Shown: positions 5,588 to 13,618 of the stretch, in pieces
Layout of the letters: each line of letters starts with the position of its first letter
Position numbering within the stretch: the stretch's first letter is position 1
Source: a virus
Virus record (IMG/VR): IMGVR_UViG_3300046747_000297
Coordinates: 1-47,331 of that record
Length of the DNA: 47,331 nucleotides
Reading direction: 5' to 3' (one strand)
Program-made: the position numbers and the translations under genes
The notes under the pieces: model-generated
Database searches by the model: none
What the model saw: only the letters and a program-made list of their open reading frames with translations
Told to the model about the DNA's origin: nothing

Positions 5588-7239
5588 CCGAGCCCCTACC
5601 AGTCTTGTCCGCTAGCCAGCTGGCCACGTACCTGGATTGCCCTAGGAAGTGGTACATAGGTAGCGTCCTCAAGGTCCGCGAGCCTTCAAAGCCGTCCGCG
5701 CAGATCGGGACCATGGTCCACGGTATGCAGGAAGACTGGCTTACTCTTGGCCAGGAACCTGATATGTCGCGTGTCGTCCGGTACGTGACCAAGCACGGGA
5801 CAGTGATCACTAAGCGCCCGGCCGAGGTGTTTCTAAATCTGAGGCACCTACTCCCGCCCCCGGGGTCCATGATCGTAGAAGGTAACTTCACGTTCGAGAC
5901 CCCGGGGGCCCGCTGGCGGGGCGCGATTGACGGCCTGGGCGCGTTCAACGATCGCGCCTTACTCGAGGATACCAAAACCACATCCAGTCCGGTCTGGGCT
6001 ATGGACGCGAACGACCTGCTTACGGACGTCCAGAGGAATACGTACGCATGGCACGTTATGCAGAAGTACGAGGTCAATGAGATCGACACGCAGTGGACTT
6101 ACGGCCTCACGAATTTCTCACCGGACGCGCCAAAAGCTCAGTACGCTACACCTGACCAGGTAAGAAAGTGGAAGGCCTGGGTAGCAGCGAAAAAGCCCTT
6201 GGCCTGGGCTGTACGCGGGACGGCCGAGTATGGTCAGGTCAAGGTACAGGTCGAGAAAATCGACGCTTTGGCCCAGGAGCTTTACCAGATCCGGGCCAAG
6301 CGGCCGGACCCCTCAAAGGTCCGCGGTGTGGCCGCTTCTTGCCCAAAATACGAGGGCTGTCCTTATGCGAACACGGCCCATTGCTCACTCACGACAGCAG
6401 ACATTTACGGAAGGGACGATCAGAACATGGGGATCATGAACCTAGTCAAGGACCAGAAGGTAAAGCAGGCCGAGCTGGCCGCGTCCGCGGGCATGCCCCC
6501 GCCCGTGACCGAGGACGAGGCACCCCCGCCGCCCCCCGCCGCGGACGCCTGGGCCCCTGGTGACCCTTTGTGCGACGCGCAAAGGTACCTGATCGGTAAG
6601 CCTTTGTTCGTGGTGGCCATGGCCGCGGAGGTACCCCCGGAGCAAGACGTGGCCATGGCTTGGCCGGGCGCTATGCAGGCGTACAAGTACGACCCGGAAA
6701 GCGAGCTCACCCAGGAGATCCCGCCCGCGGTCAAGGCACGCTTGCTCGCGAGCGCCCAGGCCGCGGTCAAGGACACGGCCAAGGAAGCTGGTTACCCCGT
6801 CCAAAAGGACCCGATCAACGCCCCTGAGAAGCCTGCGTTCGCCGCCCCCTCACCCGAGGTCGCGGAAGCGCAGCACAAAGCCCGTCAAGAGCTCGTTGGG
6901 CAGATCCCTAAGTGCGCGGACGACGACAAGACCGAGGGTGGCACGTTCGAGGCCCTCAAGGCTGAATGCGCGCGCCTGGGTCTGAATCCTGAGGGTAAGA
7001 AACTCCGAACCGCCGGGTACCGTAACCTTCTGAGCGCGTACTGGGCGAACGCCCCGCGCACGGGCCAGGCCACGGCCGCCGTGTCCGAGCCCCCGCCACC
7101 CCCGCCGCCGGCCGAGGACGAGGTCCCCGCGCCCGCGACGCCTGAACTTTCGGCCTCCGACGAGCTTCTGGCGAACCGTGTCGCGGACATCCTGATCACC
7201 CGCGTGCTCGCTTACGCGCAGAAAGCGGGGCTGGTGTGA
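5584..7239 (+). CDS. PD-(D/E)XK RecB/Cas4-like nuclease, 551 aa
   Basis: Probable DNA exonuclease for phage recombination or replication. The nuclease core spans about residues 8-270: SASQLATYLDCPRKWY at the N-terminus, GTMVHG (His46), IDGLG (Asp116), LEDTK (Asp129/Lys131) and QRNTY (Gln150/Tyr154). Cys19 plus Cys253, Cys259 and Cys267 match the four-cysteine iron-sulfur site of AddB/Cas4-type nucleases. The rest is a long extension with proline-rich linkers. The likely start is TTG at 5584, overlapping the upstream stop as TTGA. It sits with helicase, ssDNA-binding candidate and metallophosphoesterase genes, as in a recombination module. Confidence 0.85.
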   Translation: MTEPLPVLSASQLATYLDCPRKWYIGSVLKVREPSKPSAQIGTMVHGMQEDWLTLGQEPDMSRVVRYVTKHGTVITKRPAEVFLNLRHLLPPPGSMIVEGNFTFETPGARWRGAIDGLGAFNDRALLEDTKTTSSPVWAMDANDLLTDVQRNTYAWHVMQKYEVNEIDTQWTYGLTNFSPDAPKAQYATPDQVRKWKAWVAAKKPLAWAVRGTAEYGQVKVQVEKIDALAQELYQIRAKRPDPSKVRGVAASCPKYEGCPYANTAHCSLTTADIYGRDDQNMGIMNLVKDQKVKQAELAASAGMPPPVTEDEAPPPPPAADAWAPGDPLCDAQRYLIGKPLFVVAMAAEVPPEQDVAMAWPGAMQAYKYDPESELTQEIPPAVKARLLASAQAAVKDTAKEAGYPVQKDPINAPEKPAFAAPSPEVAEAQHKARQELVGQIPKCADDDKTEGGTFEALKAECARLGLNPEGKKLRTAGYRNLLSAYWANAPRTGQATAAVSEPPPPPPPAEDEVPAPATPELSASDELLANRVADILITRVLAYAQKAGLV

Positions 7240-7412
7240 GCTCGGTAACCCGCCGGATCCGAAACCGCCGCGCGGCAGGTAACGGGGGCCCGAAGCAACT
7301 CAAGTACGCGCGCTCGGTCAATAAGGCCCTGCGCGCGATCGCTAAGATGAAAGCCGACCCCAAGTACGCGGCCAAGCTCGCCGCAGAAAGATCCAAGGAT
7401 GTTCACCGCTAA
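7236..7412 (+). CDS. small basic protein, 58 aa
   Basis: Unrecognised. GTG at 7236-7238 overlaps the upstream stop (GTGA), and the gene ends with TAA at 7410-7412, overlapping the next gene by 14 bases. It is very rich in Arg, Lys and Ala (SSVTRRIRNRRAAGN..., KALRAIAKMKADPKYAAKL), so a nucleic-acid-binding role is plausible. No catalytic motif is visible. Confidence 0.55.
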   Translation: MSSVTRRIRNRRAAGNGGPKQLKYARSVNKALRAIAKMKADPKYAAKLAAERSKDVHR

Positions 7413-8100
7413 CGAGTACAAAGCCCTGCACGCTTTGGCGTTCTCGGACCAGAACCCTGGGTACCGACCCGAGGTCAAAGAGATTCCGAACGGGGACGGC
7501 GCGATCGACCAAGAGAAGCGTTACGCACACGTCGCTTGGAAGTACATCGACCTAATGCCTCGCGGGTTCGCCCGGGAGTTCTTTGAGTCCGCCCTCTACT
7601 GTGCGCACCAGACCGCGCACATGGTTGCCTCGGCCCTCGAGGTCCCTAAGGCGTTCTGGCCGGACGTGCGCTTTTCAGCCTTGAGGGTCCTAGAGTACCC
7701 GATCGGCGCGGGTAGTGCACAGCACACTGACTTTGACCTGTTCACGTGCCTTCTGTATCGAAGCACGGCGGGTCTTGGGGACGATGACCCGTTGATTTTC
7801 ATTGCACCTGAGGGCGAGCAGGAGGACTCAAAGCGCTGGCGCCGCCAACAGAAGATTCACCGCGGTTTGCATGTAGGTGAGCTCGGGGAACTGATAGGCC
7901 TAGGCCCGGCCGACGCGCACGCGGTCCTAGCCCACGACGAGGTTCAGCACTCGATCGTGTACTTCGCTATCCCTGACCACGCCGCTGTCCTCCCCGGGCG
8001 CGATCGAAACAACCCTACAACCTACGAACACACACCCGGTAACCCAGCGACGGTCGGGGCCTGGATCTCTGAACGGATCGCAAGATCCAGAAAGTATTGA
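7399..8100 (+). CDS. 2-oxoglutarate/Fe(II)-dependent oxygenase, 233 aa
   Basis: Resembles isopenicillin-N-synthase-type double-stranded beta-helix dioxygenases. The iron ligands HTD (His109, Asp111) sit in EYPIGAGSAQHTDFDLFTCL, and the distal His is in EVQHSIVYF (about His184). Such enzymes hydroxylate small molecules, proteins or nucleobases; the substrate here is unknown. In a phage also carrying a DNA methyltransferase and a GNAT protein, base modification is an attractive but unproven idea. The ATG at 7399 has AAGG immediately upstream. Confidence 0.75.
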   Translation: MFTANEYKALHALAFSDQNPGYRPEVKEIPNGDGAIDQEKRYAHVAWKYIDLMPRGFAREFFESALYCAHQTAHMVASALEVPKAFWPDVRFSALRVLEYPIGAGSAQHTDFDLFTCLLYRSTAGLGDDDPLIFIAPEGEQEDSKRWRRQQKIHRGLHVGELGELIGLGPADAHAVLAHDEVQHSIVYFAIPDHAAVLPGRDRNNPTTYEHTPGNPATVGAWISERIARSRKY

Positions 8101-8639
8101 ACGTGACCCTAATCGTACTCGACCTCGAGACCACTGGCCTCAACCCGAACGCGGACGATATCCTGGAAGTGGGCGCGATCGTCCTCGACCAGAACGAGCG
8201 CGCGGCCGGGAAGTTTTCGGCACTCACGCAACGGTGGAAGCCTTTCCACGAGATCCCCTCGGTCGTGCGCGAAATGCATACCAGGAACGGCCTGTGGGCC
8301 GCTCTACAGGTCATGAAAGAACGCGGGGCTGAGCGCACGATCCGGCACGTGGACTGGCAGCTGTCTGACTTCTTGCGCGAGCACGGGGTCAAGGAAGGGT
8401 CGGGGGTCTTGGTCGGGTACTCGATCGACTTCGACCGTCGCTTTATCCGCGCGCAAATGCCCCAGACCGAGATCATGCTAGGTCACCGCATGCGCGACGT
8501 GTCCGCCCTGTCCAAGACCCTCAAGGGCTGGGGCCTGGCCACGCCCTCGTTCCCTGAACCCCCGCACAGGGCACTACTCGACTGTGAGCAGGAACTGGCC
8601 GAGTACCAGGCGATCCGGGAGTACCTGTGTTCAAAGTAG
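8097..8639 (+). CDS. DEDDh 3'-5' exonuclease, 180 aa
   Basis: DnaQ/oligoribonuclease-like exonuclease. ExoI is VLDLETTGLN (about residues 7-16), ExoII is GYSIDFDRRF (Asp ligand) and ExoIII is HRALLDCEQELAEY (His...Asp), giving the full DEDDh set. It probably trims DNA or RNA ends or recycles nucleotides. PolA has its own DnaQ-type domain, so this is a second exonuclease. The start may be TTG at 8097 (TTGA overlap with the oxygenase stop) or GTG at 8103. Confidence 0.85.
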   Translation: MNVTLIVLDLETTGLNPNADDILEVGAIVLDQNERAAGKFSALTQRWKPFHEIPSVVREMHTRNGLWAALQVMKERGAERTIRHVDWQLSDFLREHGVKEGSGVLVGYSIDFDRRFIRAQMPQTEIMLGHRMRDVSALSKTLKGWGLATPSFPEPPHRALLDCEQELAEYQAIREYLCSK

Positions 8640-8815
8640 GCGACTACGTTCAGGTGAACATCGCCGGCCAGGGCGTACGCAAGGCCAAGGTGGCGTACGT
8701 GTACGAGGCCGGGCGGGTGTACCCTTACCGGATCGTGTCGGACCAGTTCCCGCGCGGGTGCCCTGTGCACGCGGCCGAGATCTTGGGGTCTTGGAAGGAC
8801 AGGGGTGAGGCGTGA
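8627..8815 (+). CDS. small SH3/KOW-like protein, 62 aa
   Basis: The start MFKVGDYVQVNIAGQ is typical of a small beta-barrel SH3/KOW-like fold. The core continues with KVAYVYEAGRVYPYRIV. It shares the FKVGD opening with 8812, 11104 and the N-terminus of 13615, and the GR(V/I)YPY segment with 11104, so these may be paralogues. The GTG at 8627 overlaps the exonuclease gene by 13 bases. The role is unknown; such barrels bind RNA, DNA or proteins. Confidence 0.6.
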   Translation: MFKVGDYVQVNIAGQGVRKAKVAYVYEAGRVYPYRIVSDQFPRGCPVHAAEILGSWKDRGEA

Positions 8816-9063
8816 CTTTCAAAAAAGGCGATCAGGTCAGGTGTGTAAACTCCGGGCCGATAGGCGGCATAAATCGTGCGGAGGGACTTACCCAAGGTGA
8901 GGTGTACACAGTAAAAAGCCAGACCTCTGATCGGAACGTTTGGCTTGAGAAACCAGACCGTGGGTACTTCCCTGAACGGTTCGAGCTTGTCCAGGCCAAG
9001 GTCCCGAAGGTCGTCGCGCGCAAGAACCGTTCGGACGTCCGCCCCGGGCCCAAAACCCTGTGA
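8812..9063 (+). CDS. small SH3/KOW-like protein, 83 aa
   Basis: Begins MTFKKGDQVRCVNSGP and continues EGLTQGEVYTVKSQ, the usual pattern of a phage SH3-like barrel. The C-terminal tail is basic (KVVARKNRSDVR), suggesting nucleic-acid contact. The GTG start overlaps the upstream stop (GTGA), and the gene ends in GTGA with the next. It is related in style to 8627 and 11104. Confidence 0.6.
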   Translation: MTFKKGDQVRCVNSGPIGGINRAEGLTQGEVYTVKSQTSDRNVWLEKPDRGYFPERFELVQAKVPKVVARKNRSDVRPGPKTL

Positions 9064-9266
9064 TCCGCTTCACCGTCGATTTTGTCACCGGGGATGGGTA
9101 CCGGGGCCGCGAGGTCCTGGACCTGGACAAATCCGCTAGCCTGTTTGACGAGCTCAATGAGCGCGCCTTTGCCGTGGGTCTGGACTACTACATCGTGGCC
9201 ATGTCCGCCACGGCCACGTACAGAATGGGCCCGCTTACGGTCACGGCCCCCGTCTGCCTGTGGTGA
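9060..9266 (+). CDS. hypothetical protein, 68 aa
   Basis: Unrecognised. It starts MIRFTVDFVTGDGYRGREVL from GTG at 9060 and looks beta-rich with a central acidic helix (SLFDELNERAFAVGLDYY). It is translationally coupled on both sides (GTGA overlaps) and placed just upstream of the helicase. A structural or accessory role is possible. Confidence 0.55.
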   Translation: MIRFTVDFVTGDGYRGREVLDLDKSASLFDELNERAFAVGLDYYIVAMSATATYRMGPLTVTAPVCLW

Positions 9267-11116
9267 ACGAGCGGATCGAGGACCCGGACGCCTGGCTGGC
9301 GGCCAAGGCGAACACGACCGTAGACGAGCTCAGGGCCCGGGCCGCGGACGACGGGTCCCGGCGCCGGGCCTACCGAGCCGTGCCTTGGTCGTCCGAGCTT
9401 GACCGGATCCTAGCCCTGCCCCGCCGGGACCCGGACGAGGGCGTGGACGAGCTCACAGCGCTCCTTACGGACGCGTTCAGGACCCCGTGGGGCGGGCAGA
9501 CCTTGCGCCCCCGCCAGGCCCTGGCCCTGGCCGAGCTCTACACATGCCGCGGCTTGCTCGCTAACATCGTAGCCGGCGGCGGCAAGACTTTGATCACGTA
9601 CCTTGGCCCTGTGGTCCTGGGCGCTAAGCGGCCGCTTCTCATCGTACCCAAGAACCTGGAAGAAGAGACCCGGCACAAGTTTGCCGCCCTGGCCAAGGAC
9701 TGGATGGGGCCCGACCTGGAGGCGTACAAGATCGTCGGGTACGAGTGGCTGTACAACAAACGCCAGGGGCGGATCTGGGACGGTGACAAGGTCGTCCAGG
9801 AAGACTTCCTGACCCGGTACGCCCCGGATGCGGTGTTCCTAGACGAGGCCGACGCGGCGAAGTCCCCCAAGGCCGTCGTCCGCAAGCGCTTACACCGCTA
9901 CAAGAAAAAGACAGGCACGCCGTACGCGGCCCTTTCAGCCACGTTCGCGACCATGGGTATCGTGGATTACGCGCACATATCCTGGTGGTGCCTGGGCCTG
10001 GGTACGCCGATACCGGACCCGGACCACGTGCTGGCCCTGGACGATTGGTCCATGGCCCTGGACAACGAGGTACCTGAGCGCCTGAGGGCCGGCGAGCTTT
10101 TGCAGCTCTGTCAGCCGGCCGAGGTCGCGGCGATCAGGGACGAGCAGGACGAGCTACGGATCGTACGGGTCGGCTACCAGCGACGCCTGAACGAGACGCC
10201 TGGTGTGATCTTGTCCCCGGACGAAAAGCTGGACGGGGTCGCGCTAACCCTAGAACCCCTCGACCCTGGCGTAGGCGACCCGGCCGTGGCCGCACAGTTT
10301 CTAGAGCTCAGGACTGAAGGCACGCTATACAACGTCCTGGCCGCGGACGCTAAGGATGCGTGGCGGCATGCGCGCGAGCTCACCTTAGGCGTGCACTATT
10401 ACCCGGACCCGCCGCCGCCCGTGGACTGGCTTGAGACCCGGGCCGCCTGGGGCAAGTGGGTGCGCCACGTCCTCAGCCACAACCAACTACAGATCGAGTC
10501 TGAGGGCCAGCTCAAGGACGCGATCCGTGTGGGCAGGGTCAAGGACGGTGGGCTACTCGCGGAATGGGAAGCTGTGGCCCCGACCTTTACTTTGGTGACC
10601 CGCCCCGCGTGGCACTCGACCGAGGCCCTGGACGCGGCCGCGACGTGGCTCGCTGGACACCCGCGCGGCGTGGTTTGGGTAGAGCATGTGCTGTTCGCTG
10701 AACGCCTGGCCGAGCTCACCGGGGTCCCGTACTTCGCGGACCAGGGTAAGGACAAGGACGGGCGGTTTATCCTCGACCACAAAGGCCCTTGTATTGCGTC
10801 CGTGTCGGCTAACCACAAGGGCCGTAACATGCAGTTCAATTGGGCCGAAACCCTGATCATGACCTTCCCGCAAAGCCCTAAGCGTACCGAGCAAATGCTA
10901 GCCCGTGTGCACAGGCCGGGGCAGGCCGCGGCTGAGGTGCGCAACTGGGTCTGGGTAGGGTCCGTGGACGTCCTCGAGGGGATCGAGAAGTGTAAGGTGA
11001 ACGCCGAAGGGATCGCTTTACGTGAGGGCGGCGCGCAACGGGTCTTGTACGCACGCTCTAGCCTGCCTACGATCCTGAATGTAATGCGGCGCGGAGGTGC
11101 ACGGTGGGTGAAGTGA
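9263..11116 (+). CDS. SNF2-like superfamily 2 helicase, about 617 aa
   Basis: ATP-dependent DNA translocase/helicase. Visible motifs are Walker A VAGGGKT (about residues 104-110), motif II LDEAD (about 194-198), motif III LSATF (about 225-229) and a C-terminal motif VI EQMLARVHRPGQ, typical of SNF2-like enzymes in phage replication modules. The start is one of two adjacent GTG codons (9260 or 9263); 9263 gives the usual GTGA overlap. Neighbours include nuclease, exonuclease and SSB candidate, suggesting a role in replication restart, recombination or branch migration. It could alternatively be a methyltransferase-associated translocase, but no such domain is fused. Confidence 0.85.
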   Translation: MNERIEDPDAWLAAKANTTVDELRARAADDGSRRRAYRAVPWSSELDRILALPRRDPDEGVDELTALLTDAFRTPWGGQTLRPRQALALAELYTCRGLLANIVAGGGKTLITYLGPVVLGAKRPLLIVPKNLEEETRHKFAALAKDWMGPDLEAYKIVGYEWLYNKRQGRIWDGDKVVQEDFLTRYAPDAVFLDEADAAKSPKAVVRKRLHRYKKKTGTPYAALSATFATMGIVDYAHISWWCLGLGTPIPDPDHVLALDDWSMALDNEVPERLRAGELLQLCQPAEVAAIRDEQDELRIVRVGYQRRLNETPGVILSPDEKLDGVALTLEPLDPGVGDPAVAAQFLELRTEGTLYNVLAADAKDAWRHARELTLGVHYYPDPPPPVDWLETRAAWGKWVRHVLSHNQLQIESEGQLKDAIRVGRVKDGGLLAEWEAVAPTFTLVTRPAWHSTEALDAAATWLAGHPRGVVWVEHVLFAERLAELTGVPYFADQGKDKDGRFILDHKGPCIASVSANHKGRNMQFNWAETLIMTFPQSPKRTEQMLARVHRPGQAAAEVRNWVWVGSVDVLEGIEKCKVNAEGIALREGGAQRVLYARSSLPTILNVMRRGGARWVK

Positions 11117-11328
11117 AGCTCAAGTTCAAGGTTGGCGATCTGGTGTTCGTGCGGCCGTGTCCACAGGACCGTACGGAGGCCTTACTCCCGGTGTTCGAGC
11201 CGTTCTCGGGTGTAGTGACTGAGGCGATCCCGGGCCGGATCTACCCGTACACGATTGAGGAGCACGACGGGTTCGAACACCTGATCGCCGAAAACGAAGT
11301 TTACACTAGCAGGCAAGCACTGAACTAA
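11104..11328 (+). CDS. small SH3/KOW-like protein, 74 aa
   Basis: Contains FKVGDLVFVRPCPQDR and the segment EAIPGRIYPYTIEEHDG, both echoed in the 8627 protein, so the two are likely paralogues. The GTG at 11104 is preferred over GTG at 11113 because GGAGGT (11093-11098) lies at ideal distance from 11104. It overlaps the helicase end. Function unknown. Confidence 0.65.
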   Translation: MGEVKLKFKVGDLVFVRPCPQDRTEALLPVFEPFSGVVTEAIPGRIYPYTIEEHDGFEHLIAENEVYTSRQALN

Positions 11329-11375
11329 GAGACACTAGACAGGTAAACAGGTTCGGTTCAACAGAGGTACAGAAC

Positions 11376-12029
11376 ATGGGTGTGTACGACAAAGCAGACG
11401 ATCTCGACCCCGGGTCAGCGCGCGAGCGCCTGGCCAACCTTCCCGCGGGCTACTACCCCCGTCTCAAGGTGATCAAGTGTGAGGGCTGGCAGGACCAGAC
11501 CAGCACCAAAAACCACTACTACAAGATCGAAGTCGAAGTGGTGGACCCCGGAGCGACGGGGGCCGAGGTCGGCCGACGCGGGTCTTTGTTCTGTCAGATC
11601 GCCGGCAACAGTCACGACTACGATATCAGCGAGCTCGCGGCCGTGAAGTTGGCGATCGGCTGTATCTTTGGCTATCGGTCCATGGACGAGATCAAAGCCA
11701 AGATCAAGGGCTCGACCCTCGAGGGCGCGCGCGCTGGCGACGGTATTTCTCTGGCCGGCAAGGAATTCGCGGCCAAGATTTGGATCAAGCCGAACAAGAA
11801 GGACCCCACGGCCGAGGGCTACCAGAAGTTCGCGGCCGAGCCCGTGGGCGGTTTCGCTAAGGATGGCGCCGCGCCCGGTTCGGCCCCGCCCCCTCCCGCG
11901 GACGGCCCCCCGCCGCCCCCTAGCGAGAGCAAGATCCCTGCAGGCTGGAAGGTCCACCCGTCAGATTCCAAGTGGATCTATGAGGTCGCGGACAAGAAGA
12001 ACATGCGGAAGAATCCAGACCTGTCCTAA
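11376..12029 (+). CDS. putative ssDNA-binding protein, 217 aa
   Basis: Not confidently recognised. Residues about 20-150 appear beta-rich (YYPRLKVIKCEGW, NHYYKIEVEVVDPG, GSLFCQIAG, FAAKIWIKPNK), followed by a proline-rich flexible linker (SAPPPPADGPPPPPSES) and a C-terminal segment GWKVHPSDSKWIYEV. The globular-plus-linker layout and position between helicase and metallophosphoesterase fit phage single-strand binding or annealing accessory proteins; that is inference. The ATG at 11376 has GAGGT upstream. Confidence 0.45.
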   Translation: MGVYDKADDLDPGSARERLANLPAGYYPRLKVIKCEGWQDQTSTKNHYYKIEVEVVDPGATGAEVGRRGSLFCQIAGNSHDYDISELAAVKLAIGCIFGYRSMDEIKAKIKGSTLEGARAGDGISLAGKEFAAKIWIKPNKKDPTAEGYQKFAAEPVGGFAKDGAAPGSAPPPPADGPPPPPSESKIPAGWKVHPSDSKWIYEVADKKNMRKNPDLS

Positions 12030-12091
12030 GCAGGTGGTGCCACCCGCGGTAAGGCATGAATCCCGGCGCCTGGCCCTCGTATAGGGGCCCT

Positions 12092-12168
12092 TTCAAGCGA
12101 GCAACTCAGGATAGCTAAAGGCTGATCACCTACCCGGTGACGACTGGGTCTTGGGTTGCTCACTTGAG
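12092..12168 (+). other. long RNA stem-loop A
   Basis: TTCAAGCGAGCAACTCAGG (12092-12110) pairs with 12150-12168. Of 19 positions, 15 are Watson-Crick, 3 G-U and 1 a C-A mismatch. The loop region contains a smaller hairpin TCACC(12126-12130)/GGTGA(12136-12140). A stem of this quality is far beyond chance for an intergenic stretch. Confidence 0.7.
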
Positions 12169-12230
12169 GGTCGTGGCTTAGATGGTACGCGGTAAGTTCG
12201 TCCGACGCGCAAGGACGGCCCCTCACTTTT

Positions 12231-12317
12231 TCAAGGCAGGCCGCGACCGGGGCTAATCTCCTGGTCCTGTGGTGGCGCTCGGAATGGTCCGGGCGTTTAG
12301 GTCGCGGTCTGCCTTGA
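12231..12317 (+). other. long RNA stem-loop B abutting a ribosome site
   Basis: TCAAGGCAGGCCGCGACC (12231-12248) pairs with 12300-12317 over 18 positions with a single G-U. Inside, CGCTCGGA (12276-12283) pairs with TCCGGGCG (12288-12295) around a tetraloop. The 3' strand ends on the first bases of the GAGAGG ribosome site (12316-12321) of the 12327 gene, so folding could modulate its translation. Confidence 0.7.
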
Positions 12318-12326
12318 GAGGTCCAG

Positions 12327-12572
12327 TTGTCCATACAAGAACTGATCAAGCAAGCGAAGAAAAAAGCTGCTGTAGGCGCGGCACTTACGCCCGCGGCCGT
12401 TCGCGACCTGCGAAAAGTTCTGGCGGCGAACGACCGTGAAGGTAACCGCAAGCGCCGGGTCTCGTGCCTTCAGTTCGTGGCCTTCCTAAAGAAGGAACAC
12501 AAGATCGATGTAAACGGGGCCACGGTGGTCAAGTTCATGCAGACGGCGTTGGGTCGAGGGTGGGAGAAATGA
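12327..12572 (+). CDS. hypothetical basic protein, 81 aa
   Basis: Unrecognised. It starts at TTG 12327 (MSIQELIKQAKKKAAVGAAL), supported by GAGAGG five bases upstream. A helical basic N-terminus is followed by a segment CLQFVAFLKKEHKIDVNGATVVKFM that looks like a compact helical DNA-binding or wHTH-type domain. It ends in an ATGA overlap with the metallophosphoesterase. Its ribosome site touches the 3' end of RNA stem B, so it may be controlled by the preceding structured segment. Confidence 0.6.
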   Translation: MSIQELIKQAKKKAAVGAALTPAAVRDLRKVLAANDREGNRKRRVSCLQFVAFLKKEHKIDVNGATVVKFMQTALGRGWEK

Positions 12573-13618
12573 GCCGAACGGACAAACTGATCGAGACGGC
12601 CGCCAAGGGTGAGACCTTGCGCCAACAGGCCCAGATCAAGGGCCTGAAACAGGAAGTGCGGCTACTTGAGCAATCCTTGCACGCGGCCAACGTCCGGGCC
12701 GAGGTCGTGGCTGGCCTCAAGGCCGGCACCCGCCCAGCCAAGCCGATCAAGCACCGGGCCAACATTCACCGCCGCGTGGCCACGCCCGTGTTCCTGTTCT
12801 CGGACTGGCACGTGGAAGAAGTGGTCAAGTCCGAGAAGGTCTTGGGCCTGAACGCGTACACGCCAGAGATTGCAGCGGGCCGCATTGAGCGCCTAGGCGA
12901 GGCGTGCTCGTGGATGATCGAGCACCACCGGACCTCGTTCGAGATCCGCGAGTGCGTGGTGGCCTTGGCCGGCGACTTCATGTCCGGCTACATCCACGAT
13001 GAGCTTGTGGAAGGTAACGCCCTGTCCCCTGTGCAGACGATGCTTTTCCTACAGGAACACCTGACCAATCTCCTGAACAGGATCCTGGCCGTACCCGGTA
13101 TGGAACGGATCGCGATCGTCACGAACTTTGGGAACCACGGCCGGACCACGCACAAGATCCGCGTGTCTACTGGTGCCGAGAACTCGTACGAGTGGCTTCT
13201 GTACCACCAGCTCAAGCGCGCGTTTGCGCACGAGAAGCGGATCGACTGGACGATCGCCTCGGGTGAGTTCGTCCATATCAAGGTGCATGACCTTGACCTC
13301 GGGTTCACCCACGGTAACGCGGTCAACTACGGAGGCGGCGTAGGTGGTATCACGATCCCGATCAAGCGCGCGATACCTCGCTGGGACAGCTTCCAGCGCG
13401 CGGACATTTGGCACATGGGCCACTTCCACCAGCTGCACGACTTGCCCGGCCTGGTGGTGAACGGGTCCCTGATCGGGACCGGACCGTACGGAATGCGCGT
13501 AGGTGGGTACGAGATCCCCGCCCAGGCGAGCTATCTGATCGACGCGAAAAGAAAGGTCAAGTGTATGAGTACGACTCTATGGCCCGTGGGTTCGAGCTTT
13601 GGTCAGGTGACGAAATGA
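12569..13618 (+). CDS. calcineurin-like metallophosphoesterase, 349 aa
   Basis: Two-metal phosphoesterase of the Mre11/SbcD superfamily type. Motifs in order: SDWH (Asp79, His81), AGDFMSG (Asp136), GNHGR (Asn189, His190), FTHGN (His248) and MGHFH (His285, His287), a complete active site. A coiled-coil-like N-terminus precedes the catalytic domain. The ATG at 12569 overlaps the upstream stop (ATGA); longer upstream readings are not used. It is probably a DNA nuclease in the recombination/repair module, though a phosphatase acting on another substrate is possible. Confidence 0.85.
   Translation: MSRTDKLIETAAKGETLRQQAQIKGLKQEVRLLEQSLHAANVRAEVVAGLKAGTRPAKPIKHRANIHRRVATPVFLFSDWHVEEVVKSEKVLGLNAYTPEIAAGRIERLGEACSWMIEHHRTSFEIRECVVALAGDFMSGYIHDELVEGNALSPVQTMLFLQEHLTNLLNRILAVPGMERIAIVTNFGNHGRTTHKIRVSTGAENSYEWLLYHQLKRAFAHEKRIDWTIASGEFVHIKVHDLDLGFTHGNAVNYGGGVGGITIPIKRAIPRWDSFQRADIWHMGHFHQLHDLPGLVVNGSLIGTGPYGMRVGGYEIPAQASYLIDAKRKVKCMSTTLWPVGSSFGQVTK

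Larger units (their letters stand above)
12030..12326 (+). ncRNA. highly structured gene-free segment, possible ncRNA or leader
   Basis: No reading frame of note. Instead, successive inverted repeats cover most of the 300 bases: 12030-12047, 12072-12089, a 19-position stem 12092-12110/12150-12168 enclosing hairpin 12126-12140, hairpin 12199-12217, and an 18-bp stem 12231-12248/12300-12317 enclosing hairpin 12276-12295. Many deviations from perfect pairing are G-U pairs on the plus strand, which suits an RNA transcribed with its neighbours. It could be a free-standing phage RNA, a long regulatory leader of the 12327 gene, or a degenerate group I intron. I cannot assign it to a known RNA family. 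Confidence 0.5.

Noticed and set aside
12030-12326. tRNA or group I intron in the structured segment
   Set aside because: No T-arm GTTCRANNC or cloverleaf was found. A P3/P7-like arrangement was considered, but flanking genes are intact and no convincing P7/P8 set appears. Left open only as an alternative.
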